From contig NZ_CAKAKB010000001.1 of assembly GCF_916618755.1 (NCBI RefSeq), positions 682,001 to 746,000 on the forward strand: 64,000 bases of DNA, given 5' to 3'. Shown here in pieces: positions 26,281 to 34,927 of the stretch (position 1 is the first letter of the stretch; every line of letters starts with the position of its first letter). The notes beneath the pieces were generated by a model that did no database searches, was not told where the DNA came from, and was given only the letters and a program-made list of their open reading frames with translations. This stretch comes from Actinotalea sp. Marseille-Q4924. Its GTDB lineage: Bacteria; Actinomycetota; Actinomycetes; Actinomycetales; Cellulomonadaceae. Made by a program: the position numbers and the translations under genes.

Positions 26281-27495
26281 ATGGGCCGCGTGATCCGTCC
26301 CCGCCCGCGCGCGCCGCGTCGTCGTCCCGACCAGACGACGGCCGTCGCGCCCGTCGGCGCCGCGGGGCCGCCGCTCGGCGGACCGGTGGGGGAACCCGCG
26401 CCGCCGGAGGCGCACGGCCCGGTCGCGCCGGGCTGGGAGCCCCCGCCCGTGACGCCCCGCTCGCTCGTGCTCGCGGGCGCGACCGTGACGACGTCGCTGC
26501 TGGTGGCCGTCGCCGCGCTGCTCCCCGCGCCGTACGCCGTGTCCTCGCCGGGACCGACGCGGGACACGCTGGGGGAGAGCAGGGGTGAGCCCCTCGTCAC
26601 GGTGGACGGGGTGCCGACGTACGAGTCGACGGGTGAGCTGCTGCTCACGACCGTCGCGGTCGCGGGCGGACCGGGGTTCCCCGTGGGCCTGCCGATGCTG
26701 CTGCGCGGGTGGGTGGACGACTCCCGCGCGGTGCGGCCCGTCGAGGAGGTGTTCGCACCGACCGAGACGGAGGAGCAGATCGATGAGCGCAACCAGGCCG
26801 CGATGGTCTCCTCGCAGGAGAACGCGACCGTCGCAGCCCTGGAGCAGCTCGGCTACGAGGTGCCGACGGAGCTCGTCGTCGTCGACCCGGTCGAGGGCAC
26901 CGGCGCCGAGGGCGTCGTCGAGCCGGAGGACGTCATCGTCGCCCTGGAGGGGACGGATCTCACGTCCTTCGCGCAGCTCACCGAGCAGCTGGAGCAGGTC
27001 GAGCCCGGGTCGAGCGTCGTCCTGACGGTCCTGCGCGGCGGCGAGCGCGTGGACCTGGACCTGGTCACGGGTGACAGCGGTGAGGGCCGGGCCCTGCTCG
27101 GCGTCTACATCGACCCGACGTTCGAGCTGCCCTTCGAGGTCAGCATCCAGATCGAGAACATCGGCGGGCCGAGCGCAGGGATGATGTTCGCCCTCGGGAT
27201 CATCGACACGCTGACGCCGGAGGACGAGACCGGCGGCGAGACGATCGCGGGCACCGGCACGGTCGACCTCAGCGGCGATGTCGGCCCCATCGGCGGGATC
27301 CGGCAGAAGCTCCACGGTGCGGTCCGGGACGGGGCGTCGTGGTTCCTGGCACCCGAGGACAACTGCGACGAGGTGGTCGGGTCCGTGCCGGACGGGCTGC
27401 GCGTCGTCCGCGTCGCGACGCTCGACGACGCGCGCGCGGCGGTCGAGGCGATCGGTGCGGGCACCGCGCAGGACCTGCCGACCTGCGAGCGCTGA
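26281..27495 (+). CDS. membrane-anchored PDZ and Lon-like (S16) protease
   Basis: A 404-residue protein with a basic Pro-rich N-terminus, one membrane anchor (about residues 60-82, LVLAGATVTTSLLVAVAALL), a PDZ domain (about 215-270) and a C-terminal Lon-type serine protease domain. The catalytic Ser lies in GGPSAGMMFALGI and the Lys in GGIRQKLHGAV, the S16 dyad. The active site is expected outside the membrane. The homologue in mycobacteria (Rv3194c) sits in the same gene order. ATG codons at 26278 and 26281 are equivalent starts. Confidence 0.88.
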   Translation: MGRVIRPRPRAPRRRPDQTTAVAPVGAAGPPLGGPVGEPAPPEAHGPVAPGWEPPPVTPRSLVLAGATVTTSLLVAVAALLPAPYAVSSPGPTRDTLGESRGEPLVTVDGVPTYESTGELLLTTVAVAGGPGFPVGLPMLLRGWVDDSRAVRPVEEVFAPTETEEQIDERNQAAMVSSQENATVAALEQLGYEVPTELVVVDPVEGTGAEGVVEPEDVIVALEGTDLTSFAQLTEQLEQVEPGSSVVLTVLRGGERVDLDLVTGDSGEGRALLGVYIDPTFELPFEVSIQIENIGGPSAGMMFALGIIDTLTPEDETGGETIAGTGTVDLSGDVGPIGGIRQKLHGAVRDGASWFLAPEDNCDEVVGSVPDGLRVVRVATLDDARAAVEAIGAGTAQDLPTCER

Positions 27496-27499
27496 CGCG

Positions 27500-28078
27500 T
27501 CAGAGGAAGGTCGCGCGCAGCGCCTCGGTGAGCCCGGGGACGAGGTCGGGACCGCCCGCCACCGCGGCGTCGTCGTCGTGGGCGCGGGTGCGCAGCACCG
27601 ACCAGGCCGGCCCGGAGCGCAGGACGCCGACGGCGATCCGCACGTCCTGCCGGTCCGGGTGGCCCATGAGGTAGGCGAGGGCCTCCCCCGGGTCGGGGGG
27701 CATGGCGTCCTCCGCCGCCGTGGGCAGGACGACGCGCTCGACGACGATCGCCGCGCCGTCCACGGTGTCGGGCCAGGTGAGGACCCCGAGCAGCTCCTCC
27801 AGGCTCTCCACCTGCGGCAGACCCTCCTGCTCGACGGACGTGAGGTGGGCGGCGTCGGCCCGAGCGGCCGCGACCACCTCGGGGGCGAGCTGCGCGGCGA
27901 GACCGGGCTCGGCCTCCAGCGCCGCCTGCGTCCCGACGAGCGCGAAGACGCGGACGGGCCCGTCCCAGCCGCCGCGGGAGACGTGCCGCTCGATCTCGCG
28001 GACCGACTCGGCGAGGAAGGCGGCCGCCGGCTCGGGGGTGGGCTGGTCCGGGTCGCTGAGCGGTGCCTCGTCGGTCAT
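27500..28078 (-). CDS. PPA1309 family protein
   Basis: A 192-residue protein of the PPA1309 family, conserved beside the UPF0182 gene in many actinobacteria. It is acidic, rich in Ala/Glu/Asp, and has no signal peptide or metal motif. Visible conserved blocks are RVFALVGTQAALEAEPGLA, GLPQVESLEELLGVLTWP and RIAVGVLRSG. Function unknown. An in-frame Met nine bases upstream (28087) is an alternative start; neither has a strong ribosome-binding site. Confidence 0.75.
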   Translation of the reverse strand: MTDEAPLSDPDQPTPEPAAAFLAESVREIERHVSRGGWDGPVRVFALVGTQAALEAEPGLAAQLAPEVVAAARADAAHLTSVEQEGLPQVESLEELLGVLTWPDTVDGAAIVVERVVLPTAAEDAMPPDPGEALAYLMGHPDRQDVRIAVGVLRSGPAWSVLRTRAHDDDAAVAGGPDLVPGLTEALRATFL

Positions 28079-28204
28079 GAGGTCCATCGTCGCAGGTGTG
28101 GGAACCTGGGTCCCGGCAGGAACGTTGTGCTGCCAGGTGCTCGTCCTCCCCTCTGACCTGGGCGGTCGGGCCAGGCCCCGGTTGGACGACCTGAAGGTAG
28201 TGAC

Positions 28205-31200
28205 GTGAGCTTCGCCTCCGCCCCCCGCCCCACCCCGGCACCACCGCGAGCCGACCGACGACGTGGCGCCCTGGCGCCGACGATCATCGTGCTCGGTGCG
28301 CTGGGTGTGCTGGTCATGATCGCCGCCCAGCTCTGGACCGAGGTGCTGTGGTTCGACGTCGTCGGCTACATCGACGTGCTGCGCACGGAGTGGCTGACGC
28401 GGGGCGCGCTGTTCGCCGGTGGCTTCCTCCTCATGGCGGGCGCCGTGTTCGCGAGCCTGTCGGTGGCGTACCGCTCGCGGCCCGTCTACGCGCCGTCGAC
28501 GCCGGAGCAGGCGTCGCTGGACCAGTACCGCGAGATGATCGAGCCGCTGCGCCGCCTGGTGATGGTCGCCGCGCCGGGTCTGCTGGGCTTCTTCGCGGGT
28601 GCGGCGGCGTCGGCGCAGTGGCAGACGGTGCTCCTCGCCCTCAACGGCGAGCCGTTCGGCGAGCGCGACCCCGAGTTCGGCATGGACATCGGCTTCTTCG
28701 TCTTCACGCTCCCGGCGCTGCGGTTCGTCGTGTCCTTCCTGATGGCCGTCGCGATCATCGCGGGCATCGCCGCGGTGGCCACGCACTACCTGTACGGCGG
28801 CCTGCGGCTCGGCGGCGAGGGGGAGCGGACCACCCGGGCGGCACGCGTGCACCTCGCGAGCATCGCCACCGTCGTCATGCTGCTCATCGCGGCGAACTAC
28901 TGGCTGGACCGGTACTCCCTGCTCATCCAGCCCAGCGAGCTGGGGACGGCCGGCGTCCAGGGTGCCTTCTTCTCCGACGTCAACGCGGTCATGCCGTCCC
29001 GGCTGATCCTCGCCGGCGTCGCGGTCCTCGTGGCGGCGCTCTTCGTCGTCGCGGCGTTCCAGGGCAGCTGGCGGCTCCCGGCGATCGGCGTCGGGGTGAT
29101 GGTGGTCTCGGCGGTGGCGATCGGGGGCGTGTACCCGTCGGTCGTGCAGCGGTTCCAGGTCGCGCCGAACGAGCAGGAGGCGGAGGCGGAGTTCATCCAG
29201 CGGAACATCGACGCCACCCGCGCCGCGTTCGACATCGACGACATCGAGGTCGAGACGTACAACGCGGCGCTCGAGGGCGAGGAGGGCGCGCTGCGGGCCG
29301 ACGCGGACACCACGGCCAGCATCCGGCTCCTGGACCCGTCGGTCGTGAGCAACTCGTTCCGCCAGCTCCAGCAGAACAAGCAGTACTACAACTTCCCCGA
29401 GACCCTCTCGGTCGACCGGTACGAGATCGACGGGGAGATGCGGGACACCGTCATCGCGGTGCGCGAGCTGAACCTCAACGGCCTCGGCGCGGGGCAGCGC
29501 ACCTGGGTCAACGACCACACCGTCTACACCCACGGGTTCGGCGTCGTCGCCGCCTACGGCAACACCACCCAGGCCGACGGTCGTCCCGCCTTCTTCCAGG
29601 GCGGCATCCCCTCGACCGGTGCGCTGGGCGACTACGAACCCCGGATCTACTTCGGGCAGAGCCTGCCGGAGTACTCGATCGTCGGGGCCCCGGAGGGCAC
29701 GGAGCCCTGGGAGCTGGACTTCCCGGACGACGACTCCGCAGCGGGTCAGGTCAACACGACCTTCCCGACGCAGGAGATCGAGGCCGGGCCGAGCGTCGGC
29801 AACGTGTTCAACCAGCTGCTGTACGCGCTGAAGTTCGGATCCGAGCAGCTGCTGTTCTCGGACCGCGTGACCTCGGAGTCGCAGATCCTCTACGACCGCG
29901 ACCCCCGCGACCGCGTGGGCAAGGTGGCGCCGTTCCTCACGCTCGACACGCGCGTGTACCCAGCCGTGGTCGACGAGCGCGTCGTGTGGATCGTGGACGG
30001 CTACACCACCTCCGACCAGTACCCGTACTCGTCGTCCCGCGCGCTCGAGGAGATCACCGTCGACGCGCTCACGGGCCAGTCCGACGTCATCGCGGCGCTG
30101 GCGCCCCAGCAGGTGAACTACATCCGCAACTCGGTCAAGGCCGTGGTGGACGCGTACACGGGCGAGGTGACGCTGTACGCGTGGGACACCGAGGACCCGG
30201 TGCTGCGGGCGTGGGACAACGTCTTCCCGGACGCGCTGGAGCCGATCGACGAGATCTCCGGCGACCTCATGTCGCACCTGCGGTACCCGGAGGACCTCTT
30301 CAAGGTCCAGCGCAACCTGCTGTCGACGTACCACGTGGACACCGCGGCGGAGTTCTACTCCGGTCAGGACTTCTGGCGGAACCCGCAGGACCCGGTGACC
30401 GAGTCCCAGGCGCAGCCGCCGTACTACCTGACGCTGCAGATGCCGACGCAGGACGAGCCGTCCTTCTCCCTGACGTCGACGTTCGTGCCCGGTGGCAACA
30501 CCGACAGGCAGGTGCTGACCGGGTTCCTCGCCGTGGACGCCGAGACCGGCGACACACCGGGCGAGGTCCGGGACGGCTACGGGACGATGCGGCTGCTCGA
30601 GCTGCCACGGAACTCGACGGTGCCGGGACCGGGCCAGGTGCAGAACGCCTTCCGCTCCAGCCCGGAGGTCTCCGAGAGCCTCAACGTGCTGACCCTCGGC
30701 AGCTCGGAGGTCGTCAACGGCAACCTCCTGACGCTGCCCGTCGGTGGCGGTCTGCTCTACGTCCAGCCCGTCTACGTGCAGAGCGCGACGGGCACGCAGT
30801 TCCCGCTGCTGCAGCGCGTGCTCGTGTCCTTCGGCGAGGAGATCGGTTTCGCCGAGACCCTCGAGGAGGCGCTGGACCAGGTGTTCGGCGGGGATGCGGG
30901 AGTCGACGACCTGGTGCCTGACGACAACCTGCCGACGGCGCCCGAGGCACCGATCGACGACCTGCCCGGGGGCGAGGCGCCCGAGCCGGCCCCGACCACC
31001 GAGCCCACGACCGAGCCGACCGAGGAGGCGACCACCGAGCCGACGACGCCCGCGGAGACCGGCGACGCGCGGGCCCGACTCGAGTCGGCGCTCACGGACG
31101 CCCGCGACGCCCTCCAGGACGGCCAGACGGCGCTCGGCGAGGGTGACTTCGCGGCCTACGGCGAGGCGCAGCAGCGCCTCCAGGAGGCGCTGGAACGGGC

Positions 31201-31234
31201 GATCGCGGCCGAGGCGGAGATCGACGCCGGGTGA
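28205..31234 (+). CDS. UPF0182 family large membrane protein
   Basis: A 1009-residue UPF0182 protein (Rv3193c-type). Seven or so hydrophobic segments lie in the first 320 residues, starting with APTIIVLGALGVLVMIAA. A large extracytoplasmic domain follows (about 330-880) with the conserved VNDHTVYTHGFGVVAAYG and LRYPEDLFKVQR blocks. The C-terminal tail is acidic and has Thr/Glu/Pro repeats followed by a helical Gln/Ala-rich end. Function unknown. The GTG start has GAAGGT at leaderless spacing. A terminator follows 24 nt after the stop. Confidence 0.9.
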   Translation: MSFASAPRPTPAPPRADRRRGALAPTIIVLGALGVLVMIAAQLWTEVLWFDVVGYIDVLRTEWLTRGALFAGGFLLMAGAVFASLSVAYRSRPVYAPSTPEQASLDQYREMIEPLRRLVMVAAPGLLGFFAGAAASAQWQTVLLALNGEPFGERDPEFGMDIGFFVFTLPALRFVVSFLMAVAIIAGIAAVATHYLYGGLRLGGEGERTTRAARVHLASIATVVMLLIAANYWLDRYSLLIQPSELGTAGVQGAFFSDVNAVMPSRLILAGVAVLVAALFVVAAFQGSWRLPAIGVGVMVVSAVAIGGVYPSVVQRFQVAPNEQEAEAEFIQRNIDATRAAFDIDDIEVETYNAALEGEEGALRADADTTASIRLLDPSVVSNSFRQLQQNKQYYNFPETLSVDRYEIDGEMRDTVIAVRELNLNGLGAGQRTWVNDHTVYTHGFGVVAAYGNTTQADGRPAFFQGGIPSTGALGDYEPRIYFGQSLPEYSIVGAPEGTEPWELDFPDDDSAAGQVNTTFPTQEIEAGPSVGNVFNQLLYALKFGSEQLLFSDRVTSESQILYDRDPRDRVGKVAPFLTLDTRVYPAVVDERVVWIVDGYTTSDQYPYSSSRALEEITVDALTGQSDVIAALAPQQVNYIRNSVKAVVDAYTGEVTLYAWDTEDPVLRAWDNVFPDALEPIDEISGDLMSHLRYPEDLFKVQRNLLSTYHVDTAAEFYSGQDFWRNPQDPVTESQAQPPYYLTLQMPTQDEPSFSLTSTFVPGGNTDRQVLTGFLAVDAETGDTPGEVRDGYGTMRLLELPRNSTVPGPGQVQNAFRSSPEVSESLNVLTLGSSEVVNGNLLTLPVGGGLLYVQPVYVQSATGTQFPLLQRVLVSFGEEIGFAETLEEALDQVFGGDAGVDDLVPDDNLPTAPEAPIDDLPGGEAPEPAPTTEPTTEPTEEATTEPTTPAETGDARARLESALTDARDALQDGQTALGEGDFAAYGEAQQRLQEALERAIAAEAEIDAG

Positions 31235-31257
31235 CCGGCGGCTGAACGACGAGGGAC

Positions 31258-31291
31258 GTCCGGGCCGGGACGGATTTGCCCCGGCCCGGAC
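31258..31291 (+). terminator. terminator of the UPF0182 gene
   Basis: A 12-bp stem (GTCCGGGCCGGG at 31258-31269, CCCGGCCCGGAC at 31280-31291) with a 10-nt loop. The loop and the start of the right arm also hold the -35-like TTGCCC of the tRNA promoter, so the two signals overlap. Confidence 0.65.
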
Positions 31292-31305
31292 ATCCCACGT
31301 ATGGT
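31276..31305 (+). promoter_or_regulatory. promoter of the tRNA-fMet gene
   Basis: TTGCCC (31276-31281) and TATGGT (31300-31305) are separated by 18 nt, placing the start of transcription just before the tRNA 5' end at 31317. Confidence 0.5.
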
Positions 31306-31316
31306 GGTCTCACCGA

Positions 31317-31390
31317 CGCGGGGTGGAGCAGCTCGGTAGCTCGCTGGGCTCATAACCCAGAGGTCGCAGGTTCAAATCCTGCCCCCGCTA
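31317..31390 (+). tRNA. initiator tRNA-fMet (CAT anticodon)
   Basis: A 74-nt cloverleaf starting CGCGGGGTGGAGCAGCTCG and ending GCCCCCGCTA, with anticodon loop CTCATAA. Two initiator features are visible: an unpaired first position (C1 against U72) and three G-C pairs at the base of the anticodon stem (GGG...CCC). The T arm reads GGTTCAAATCC. CCA is not encoded. The sequence immediately 3' changes from core genes to conjugation and defence genes, so this tRNA is the likely integration site of the element. Confidence 0.95.
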
Positions 31391-31407
31391 CTTGTGAAGT
31401 AGCAGTT

Positions 31408-31445
31408 CAGAGGCCCTCTCGATCTTCGGATCGAGAGGGCCTCTG
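31408..31445 (+). terminator. 17-bp TTCG hairpin after the tRNA
   Basis: A perfect 17-bp stem (31408-31424 with 31429-31445) is closed by a TTCG tetraloop, an exceptionally stable RNA hairpin. It starts 18 nt after the tRNA and probably ends the tRNA transcript. It also insulates the mobile element from the chromosomal promoter. Confidence 0.7.
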
Positions 31446-31451
31446 ACGTTG

Positions 31452-31473
31452 ATGTGGGCAGAATGTGGGCAGA
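31452..31473. repeat. tandem 11-bp repeat near the element left end
   Basis: Two perfect, directly adjacent copies of ATGTGGGCAGA (31452-31462 and 31463-31473) lie about 60 bp inside the element from the tRNA. Short direct repeats at this distance from a tRNA attachment site are usual for arm-type binding sites of tyrosine integrases. That role is inferred. Confidence 0.55.
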
Positions 31474-31620
31474 GGCCGTCAGCGGACGGTGGCGGGCAGC
31501 GCCGGATTGGGGCGGCAGCTCGCCTCGAAGACTTGCTTGACGAGTTGCGCAAGCTGTTCACGAGGAAGCAGGACCGGCCGGGTCTGGCGCCTCAGCAAGC
31601 CGGTGTCGCCCGGCCGCGCC

Positions 31621-32154
31621 TCATCCGACGCAGTTGTCGCACACGTTCGTTGCGGGCAACTGGGTGAAGCACGTGGAGCAGAGGTTCACTCGTTCCGCGT
31701 GACCCGACGACGAACGTCCTCCGCCAGCGCCGTTGACCGGTAGCCACTCGGTCTCGTACCCGCCCTCGGCGAGTCGCAGCGCGACGTACCCCTTGCCGAA
31801 GTACGCCGCCGCCGGGGTGCCAGGAGGGCCGCCTACGCCGATGTAGGAGCCCGACGATGGGATCCACACACGGGAGAACGCCAGGCCCGCAGCGACCTCC
31901 CGCGCCCGCGGACGGTTCTCAAGTGGCATCTGGAACGCCTCGAGCGCTTGGTCCAGCGTCGCGTACGTGCTTCGGCGCGCTCCGTCGAGGATGCCACGGC
32001 ACGAGGAGCACACCGGTAGCTGCTCGAGCTGCTGGGCGGTGGCCGGGGTCAGCGCCGCAAGCGCCGCCTCGCCCAAGTGGGGACACTCGGTGGTGTGCAG
32101 CATCTCGATGTCGCCGGTCACCGAGAGGGTCAGGTCAGCGGCTTCGGGGGTCAC
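31621..32154 (-). CDS. hypothetical zinc-ribbon protein
   Basis: A 177-residue protein when read from GTG 32154; the frame is open further upstream to 32268. It has two Cys clusters: TTECPHLG with CSSCRG near the N-terminus, and CSTCFTQLPATNVCDNC at the extreme C-terminus, the latter a clear zinc ribbon. The middle contains Gly-rich and aromatic segments (GSYIGVGGPPGT). I do not recognise the family. It is the first gene inside the element and points toward the tRNA. Start choice is uncertain because neither candidate has a clear ribosome-binding site. Confidence 0.6.
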   Translation of the reverse strand: MTPEAADLTLSVTGDIEMLHTTECPHLGEAALAALTPATAQQLEQLPVCSSCRGILDGARRSTYATLDQALEAFQMPLENRPRAREVAAGLAFSRVWIPSSGSYIGVGGPPGTPAAAYFGKGYVALRLAEGGYETEWLPVNGAGGGRSSSGHAERVNLCSTCFTQLPATNVCDNCVG

Positions 32155-32465
32155 GCTGTCAGCGTGGCAGGAGTTGCGCCGCGGTCGCCAGGGGGCAGCG
32201 GCGGCAAGGGGGATCAGTAGGCTCCGGCGCATGGCGAAGAGGGCCTGATCGGGTTCAGGTGATGCCAAAGGGACTCATCGCAATCGAGGGCAAGCAGCGT
32301 GCCGCCGTCGGATGAGGGATTTCCGACGGGTGTGGTCGCGCCGGCGTGGACGTCGGCCCAGTGCGGCAACGAAGGCGGCGGGTTCCAGGCCCTTCACTCA
32401 CGAGGCTTGTCAGTGGTGTCGGTCAGACTGTGGCCCAGAAATGACCGATCGAGGAGGGCATTGCC
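32155..32465. other. intergenic region between divergent genes
   Basis: About 310 bp without a convincing gene. It contains a good ribosome-binding site (GAGGAGG at about 32451) and a -35-like TTGTCA at about 32407 for the rightward gene. Nothing else stands out. Confidence 0.4.
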
Positions 32466-33218
32466 GTGCCGGAGTGGATGACGACGATCATGGAGATCGG
32501 TGCGGCGTGTGCAGCGGTGGTCGGCTTGGTTGCCTTGGCGTACGAGAGGCTCATGCACCGGGCGCACCTGCGACAGGTCGAGCAGGATCATCGCCGCGTG
32601 CATCGACTGAGCAACCGCCTCGCAGGGTGTGCCGTCGAGCTCGAGCGAATGCTCGAAGGCGGCCTACCCGTCCCTGGCCCACGTTTGCTTCCCGACTCCG
32701 TCGCCGGCCACATGGCGTACCTATTTGCCCTGCGGGACGAGTGCGAGGAGGTCCAAAGTCGTGCTGCGAGCCACAACGCTCGCATCAGCTGGACGAACAC
32801 CTTCCGGGAGAAGGTCACCGCGACCTCGCGGCGATGCTCCGAGGCCCGGGCGGCCCTCGGAGGCTCGGCGGGCGCGCTGTCCCGGGCGGCGCGCCTCTAC
32901 GAAGAGGGCTTCGTGGCTGCGCACCGCAAGCGGGCGGGAAAGGGCGGTGGCAGGGCGCTGGGTGAGCCGATTCTGCTTCTGTCACAGAGGCGGGCCGGAG
33001 AGGTGCTGGTCCAGCGCGCGGTGTTTGACGAGCAGATGCGGCTCGTGGCGACGCACACACGGTCGCGGCGCCCTCTGCTCGAGCACTACAGGTGCGCCTG
33101 GCCGGTCTTGCGTTCGGAAAGTCAGAGCGTGAGTGGCGACCCCTACCGTGGCGAGGTCCGGCCAATGGGGCGCCACGGATTTGGCCCGGTCCCGGTTCTG
33201 CACCCGGACGCTCGGTAG
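32466..33218 (+). CDS. hypothetical membrane-anchored protein
   Basis: A 250-residue protein with an N-terminal membrane segment (about residues 9-27, MEIGAACAAVVGLVALAY). A predicted helical, possibly coiled-coil region follows (about 35-150), rich in Arg, Glu and Ala with heptad-like spacing. The C-terminal 80 residues are basic. The GTG start is preceded by GAGGAGG. No known domain is recognised. It stands alone between two minus-strand genes at the element left end, a usual place for accessory cargo. Confidence 0.55.
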   Translation: MPEWMTTIMEIGAACAAVVGLVALAYERLMHRAHLRQVEQDHRRVHRLSNRLAGCAVELERMLEGGLPVPGPRLLPDSVAGHMAYLFALRDECEEVQSRAASHNARISWTNTFREKVTATSRRCSEARAALGGSAGALSRAARLYEEGFVAAHRKRAGKGGGRALGEPILLLSQRRAGEVLVQRAVFDEQMRLVATHTRSRRPLLEHYRCAWPVLRSESQSVSGDPYRGEVRPMGRHGFGPVPVLHPDAR

Positions 33219-33227
33219 ACCGTCGCC

Positions 33228-33371
33228 GTGATTGAGATCCGCGAGTGGATCCTCCCAGGGCTGCGCGAAACGGACTTCATCGGGTTCGTGCCGCGGTGGC
33301 TATTGGAGCTGACCCGACAAATCTGCTACCCCTCAGGTCGTCAAGGCCCGGACGACCTGAGCTTCAGGTAG
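33228..33371 (+). CDS. small ORF, possibly a gene remnant
   Basis: A 47-codon frame (GTG start) encoding VIEIREWILPGLRETDFIG and onward to GRQGPDDLSFR. Its composition is protein-like, but it has no clear ribosome-binding site and overlaps the minus-strand gene ending at 33333 by 39 nt. It could be a small protein or the remains of a longer gene. Confidence 0.25.
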   Translation: MIEIREWILPGLRETDFIGFVPRWLLELTRQICYPSGRQGPDDLSFR

Positions 33372-33581
33372 GTCCAGCGCGTCGGCGAGGAGCCGGGTCA
33401 ACAGGGCCATGGTCGGGATCAGGTGGTAGACGCTGAACTCGATCCTGGGGGCGTCTGTGCGGTCTCCGTCGCGCCACAGAGCGGCCCAGTAGCACTCGAG
33501 GAGTGCGTTGTAGCCCCAGATCGACTGCTCGGCCCATCCCGGCAGGTTGATGTCGTGCACGAACTCGGCGTTGAGGTTCAT
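33333..33581 (-). CDS. hypothetical small protein of the conjugation accessory cluster
   Basis: An 82-residue protein rich in aromatic residues (GWAEQSIWGYNALLECYWAAL) with a helical C-terminus. It is not recognised as a known family. Its ATG overlaps the stop of the upstream 449-residue gene (ATGA), so it is translated with it. The cluster points away from the relaxase. Confidence 0.6.
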   Translation of the reverse strand: MNLNAEFVHDINLPGWAEQSIWGYNALLECYWAALWRDGDRTDAPRIEFSVYHLIPTMALLTRLLADALDLPEAQVVRALTT

Positions 33582-34927
33582 GCGTCCACCTGCACGCCTA
33601 TCGGCTCGACGTCGACGACCCGGTCCGCCTGGGCGTGGACGAGTGCCGGCCCGCGCGGGGGGGTGTGGCTCGATTGATTGCGAAGGTCCTGGTAGAGCTT
33701 GTCGACCTCGTCGAGCTGACGCTCGGGTGCGGGTGCGAGCCTGCCGTCCAGGCGCGCACGCACCAGCTCGGGTTGGTCGGTGATCTCGTCACCGGTCAGG
33801 GCCCGCGCAGGGACATAGACGGTGCTCGTGCGGGTGATCTTGGCGAAGGTTCGGGCGTTGTGGTCGGCGACCTCGGTCATCACCGCGACCGCTCCGCCGA
33901 GGGCGGCGCCCGTCCGGCGGATGGTCGGGTCTGCCTCATGCGCCCTTCCAGGGCCCGACAGAGGCGCCACGGCGGGCAGGATGCGCGCGAGTGCGGTGAG
34001 GTCGGCGCGGACGACGTCGTCGTGCGGTGCTGGGCTGACCAGGGCGGCGAGCCTGCCGCCTAGGGTCTGCCAGCTCCGACCGCGGGCGACGAGTGTGCTG
34101 GCGGGTCCGGTAGGGCCGGCGTGGAACGCGGCGGCGTGGGCGTGCACGGCGACGCCGATCGTGGCGAGGTCGCGCAGTGCGGCCACCGAGCGGTCGGGGG
34201 AGTTCACGAGTTCCCAGGCTCGTTGTCGCACGCGAGCGAGGCGGTCGGTGAGCTCGACGATGACGTCGTCGGTGTGCACGCGACTGGTGATCAAGCCGAC
34301 GTCTGGGAGGGAGCGCGGTTCGACTGACTCAGTTGCGTGCGCGAGCTGCTCGGCGGGGACGACGACGTTCTGGAGCCCGGTCAACCACTTGCCGACGGTT
34401 CCCCAGAGCACCCCGGCCTGCCCGACTCGAAGCGCCTGCGCGTCCTTGACCGACGCCGTCGTCAACGCGAGGACTGCCACCCGGCCCAGGGCAGCGTCAC
34501 GAGCGTCGGGGGACTCGAGGATGTGCGCGACGGGGGAGCGGGGCGCGCCGATCGCGTCGTGGTGGAGGTGAACGAGGTCGGTCGCTGCCCTGATGGTCCG
34601 GGCGGCTTCGGTCCAGGCGCTCCCGGATCCGGCGAGCAGCGAAGGGTGCGGCCGTTCGACACCGACGGTCTCGGAGATCGCCGCCGCAAGGTGCAGCGCG
34701 GCCGCCTCGACGGAGTCCGGGTGCGCAGCGGAACGCACCCCAGCAGCCCGTCCAGGGCTGACCAGTGCCCAGATGTGAGCCTCGAGAGCCGAGAGCACCG
34801 CGTGGCTGTCCACGATGAACGCAAGGGCGCTCTCACGGTTGTCCAGCCGCATGGTGGCCGACGGTCGACCCGCTTCAACCAGTCGGGTGGCCCGGTTGAC
34901 CAGCTCGGGGTAGGTCGCTGGCGTCAT
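33578..34927 (-). CDS. hypothetical helical protein of the conjugation accessory cluster
   Basis: A 449-residue protein, predicted almost wholly alpha-helical, rich in Ala, Val, Arg and His. It has no signal peptide, no nucleotide-binding motif and no membrane segment. Its stop overlaps the next gene and its start overlaps the preceding one (both ATGA), making a three-gene translationally coupled unit. Large Ala-rich helical proteins of unknown role often accompany relaxase genes in actinobacterial elements. A mobilisation or replication accessory role is inferred only from position. Confidence 0.6.
   Translation of the reverse strand: MTPATYPELVNRATRLVEAGRPSATMRLDNRESALAFIVDSHAVLSALEAHIWALVSPGRAAGVRSAAHPDSVEAAALHLAAAISETVGVERPHPSLLAGSGSAWTEAARTIRAATDLVHLHHDAIGAPRSPVAHILESPDARDAALGRVAVLALTTASVKDAQALRVGQAGVLWGTVGKWLTGLQNVVVPAEQLAHATESVEPRSLPDVGLITSRVHTDDVIVELTDRLARVRQRAWELVNSPDRSVAALRDLATIGVAVHAHAAAFHAGPTGPASTLVARGRSWQTLGGRLAALVSPAPHDDVVRADLTALARILPAVAPLSGPGRAHEADPTIRRTGAALGGAVAVMTEVADHNARTFAKITRTSTVYVPARALTGDEITDQPELVRARLDGRLAPAPERQLDEVDKLYQDLRNQSSHTPPRGPALVHAQADRVVDVEPIGVQVDA

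Noticed and set aside
31449-31667. Short plus-strand frame after the tRNA that could be an integrase remnant
   Set aside because: The sequence contains none of the tyrosine-recombinase motifs (R...HxxR...Y), and it begins within the tandem 11-bp repeats.
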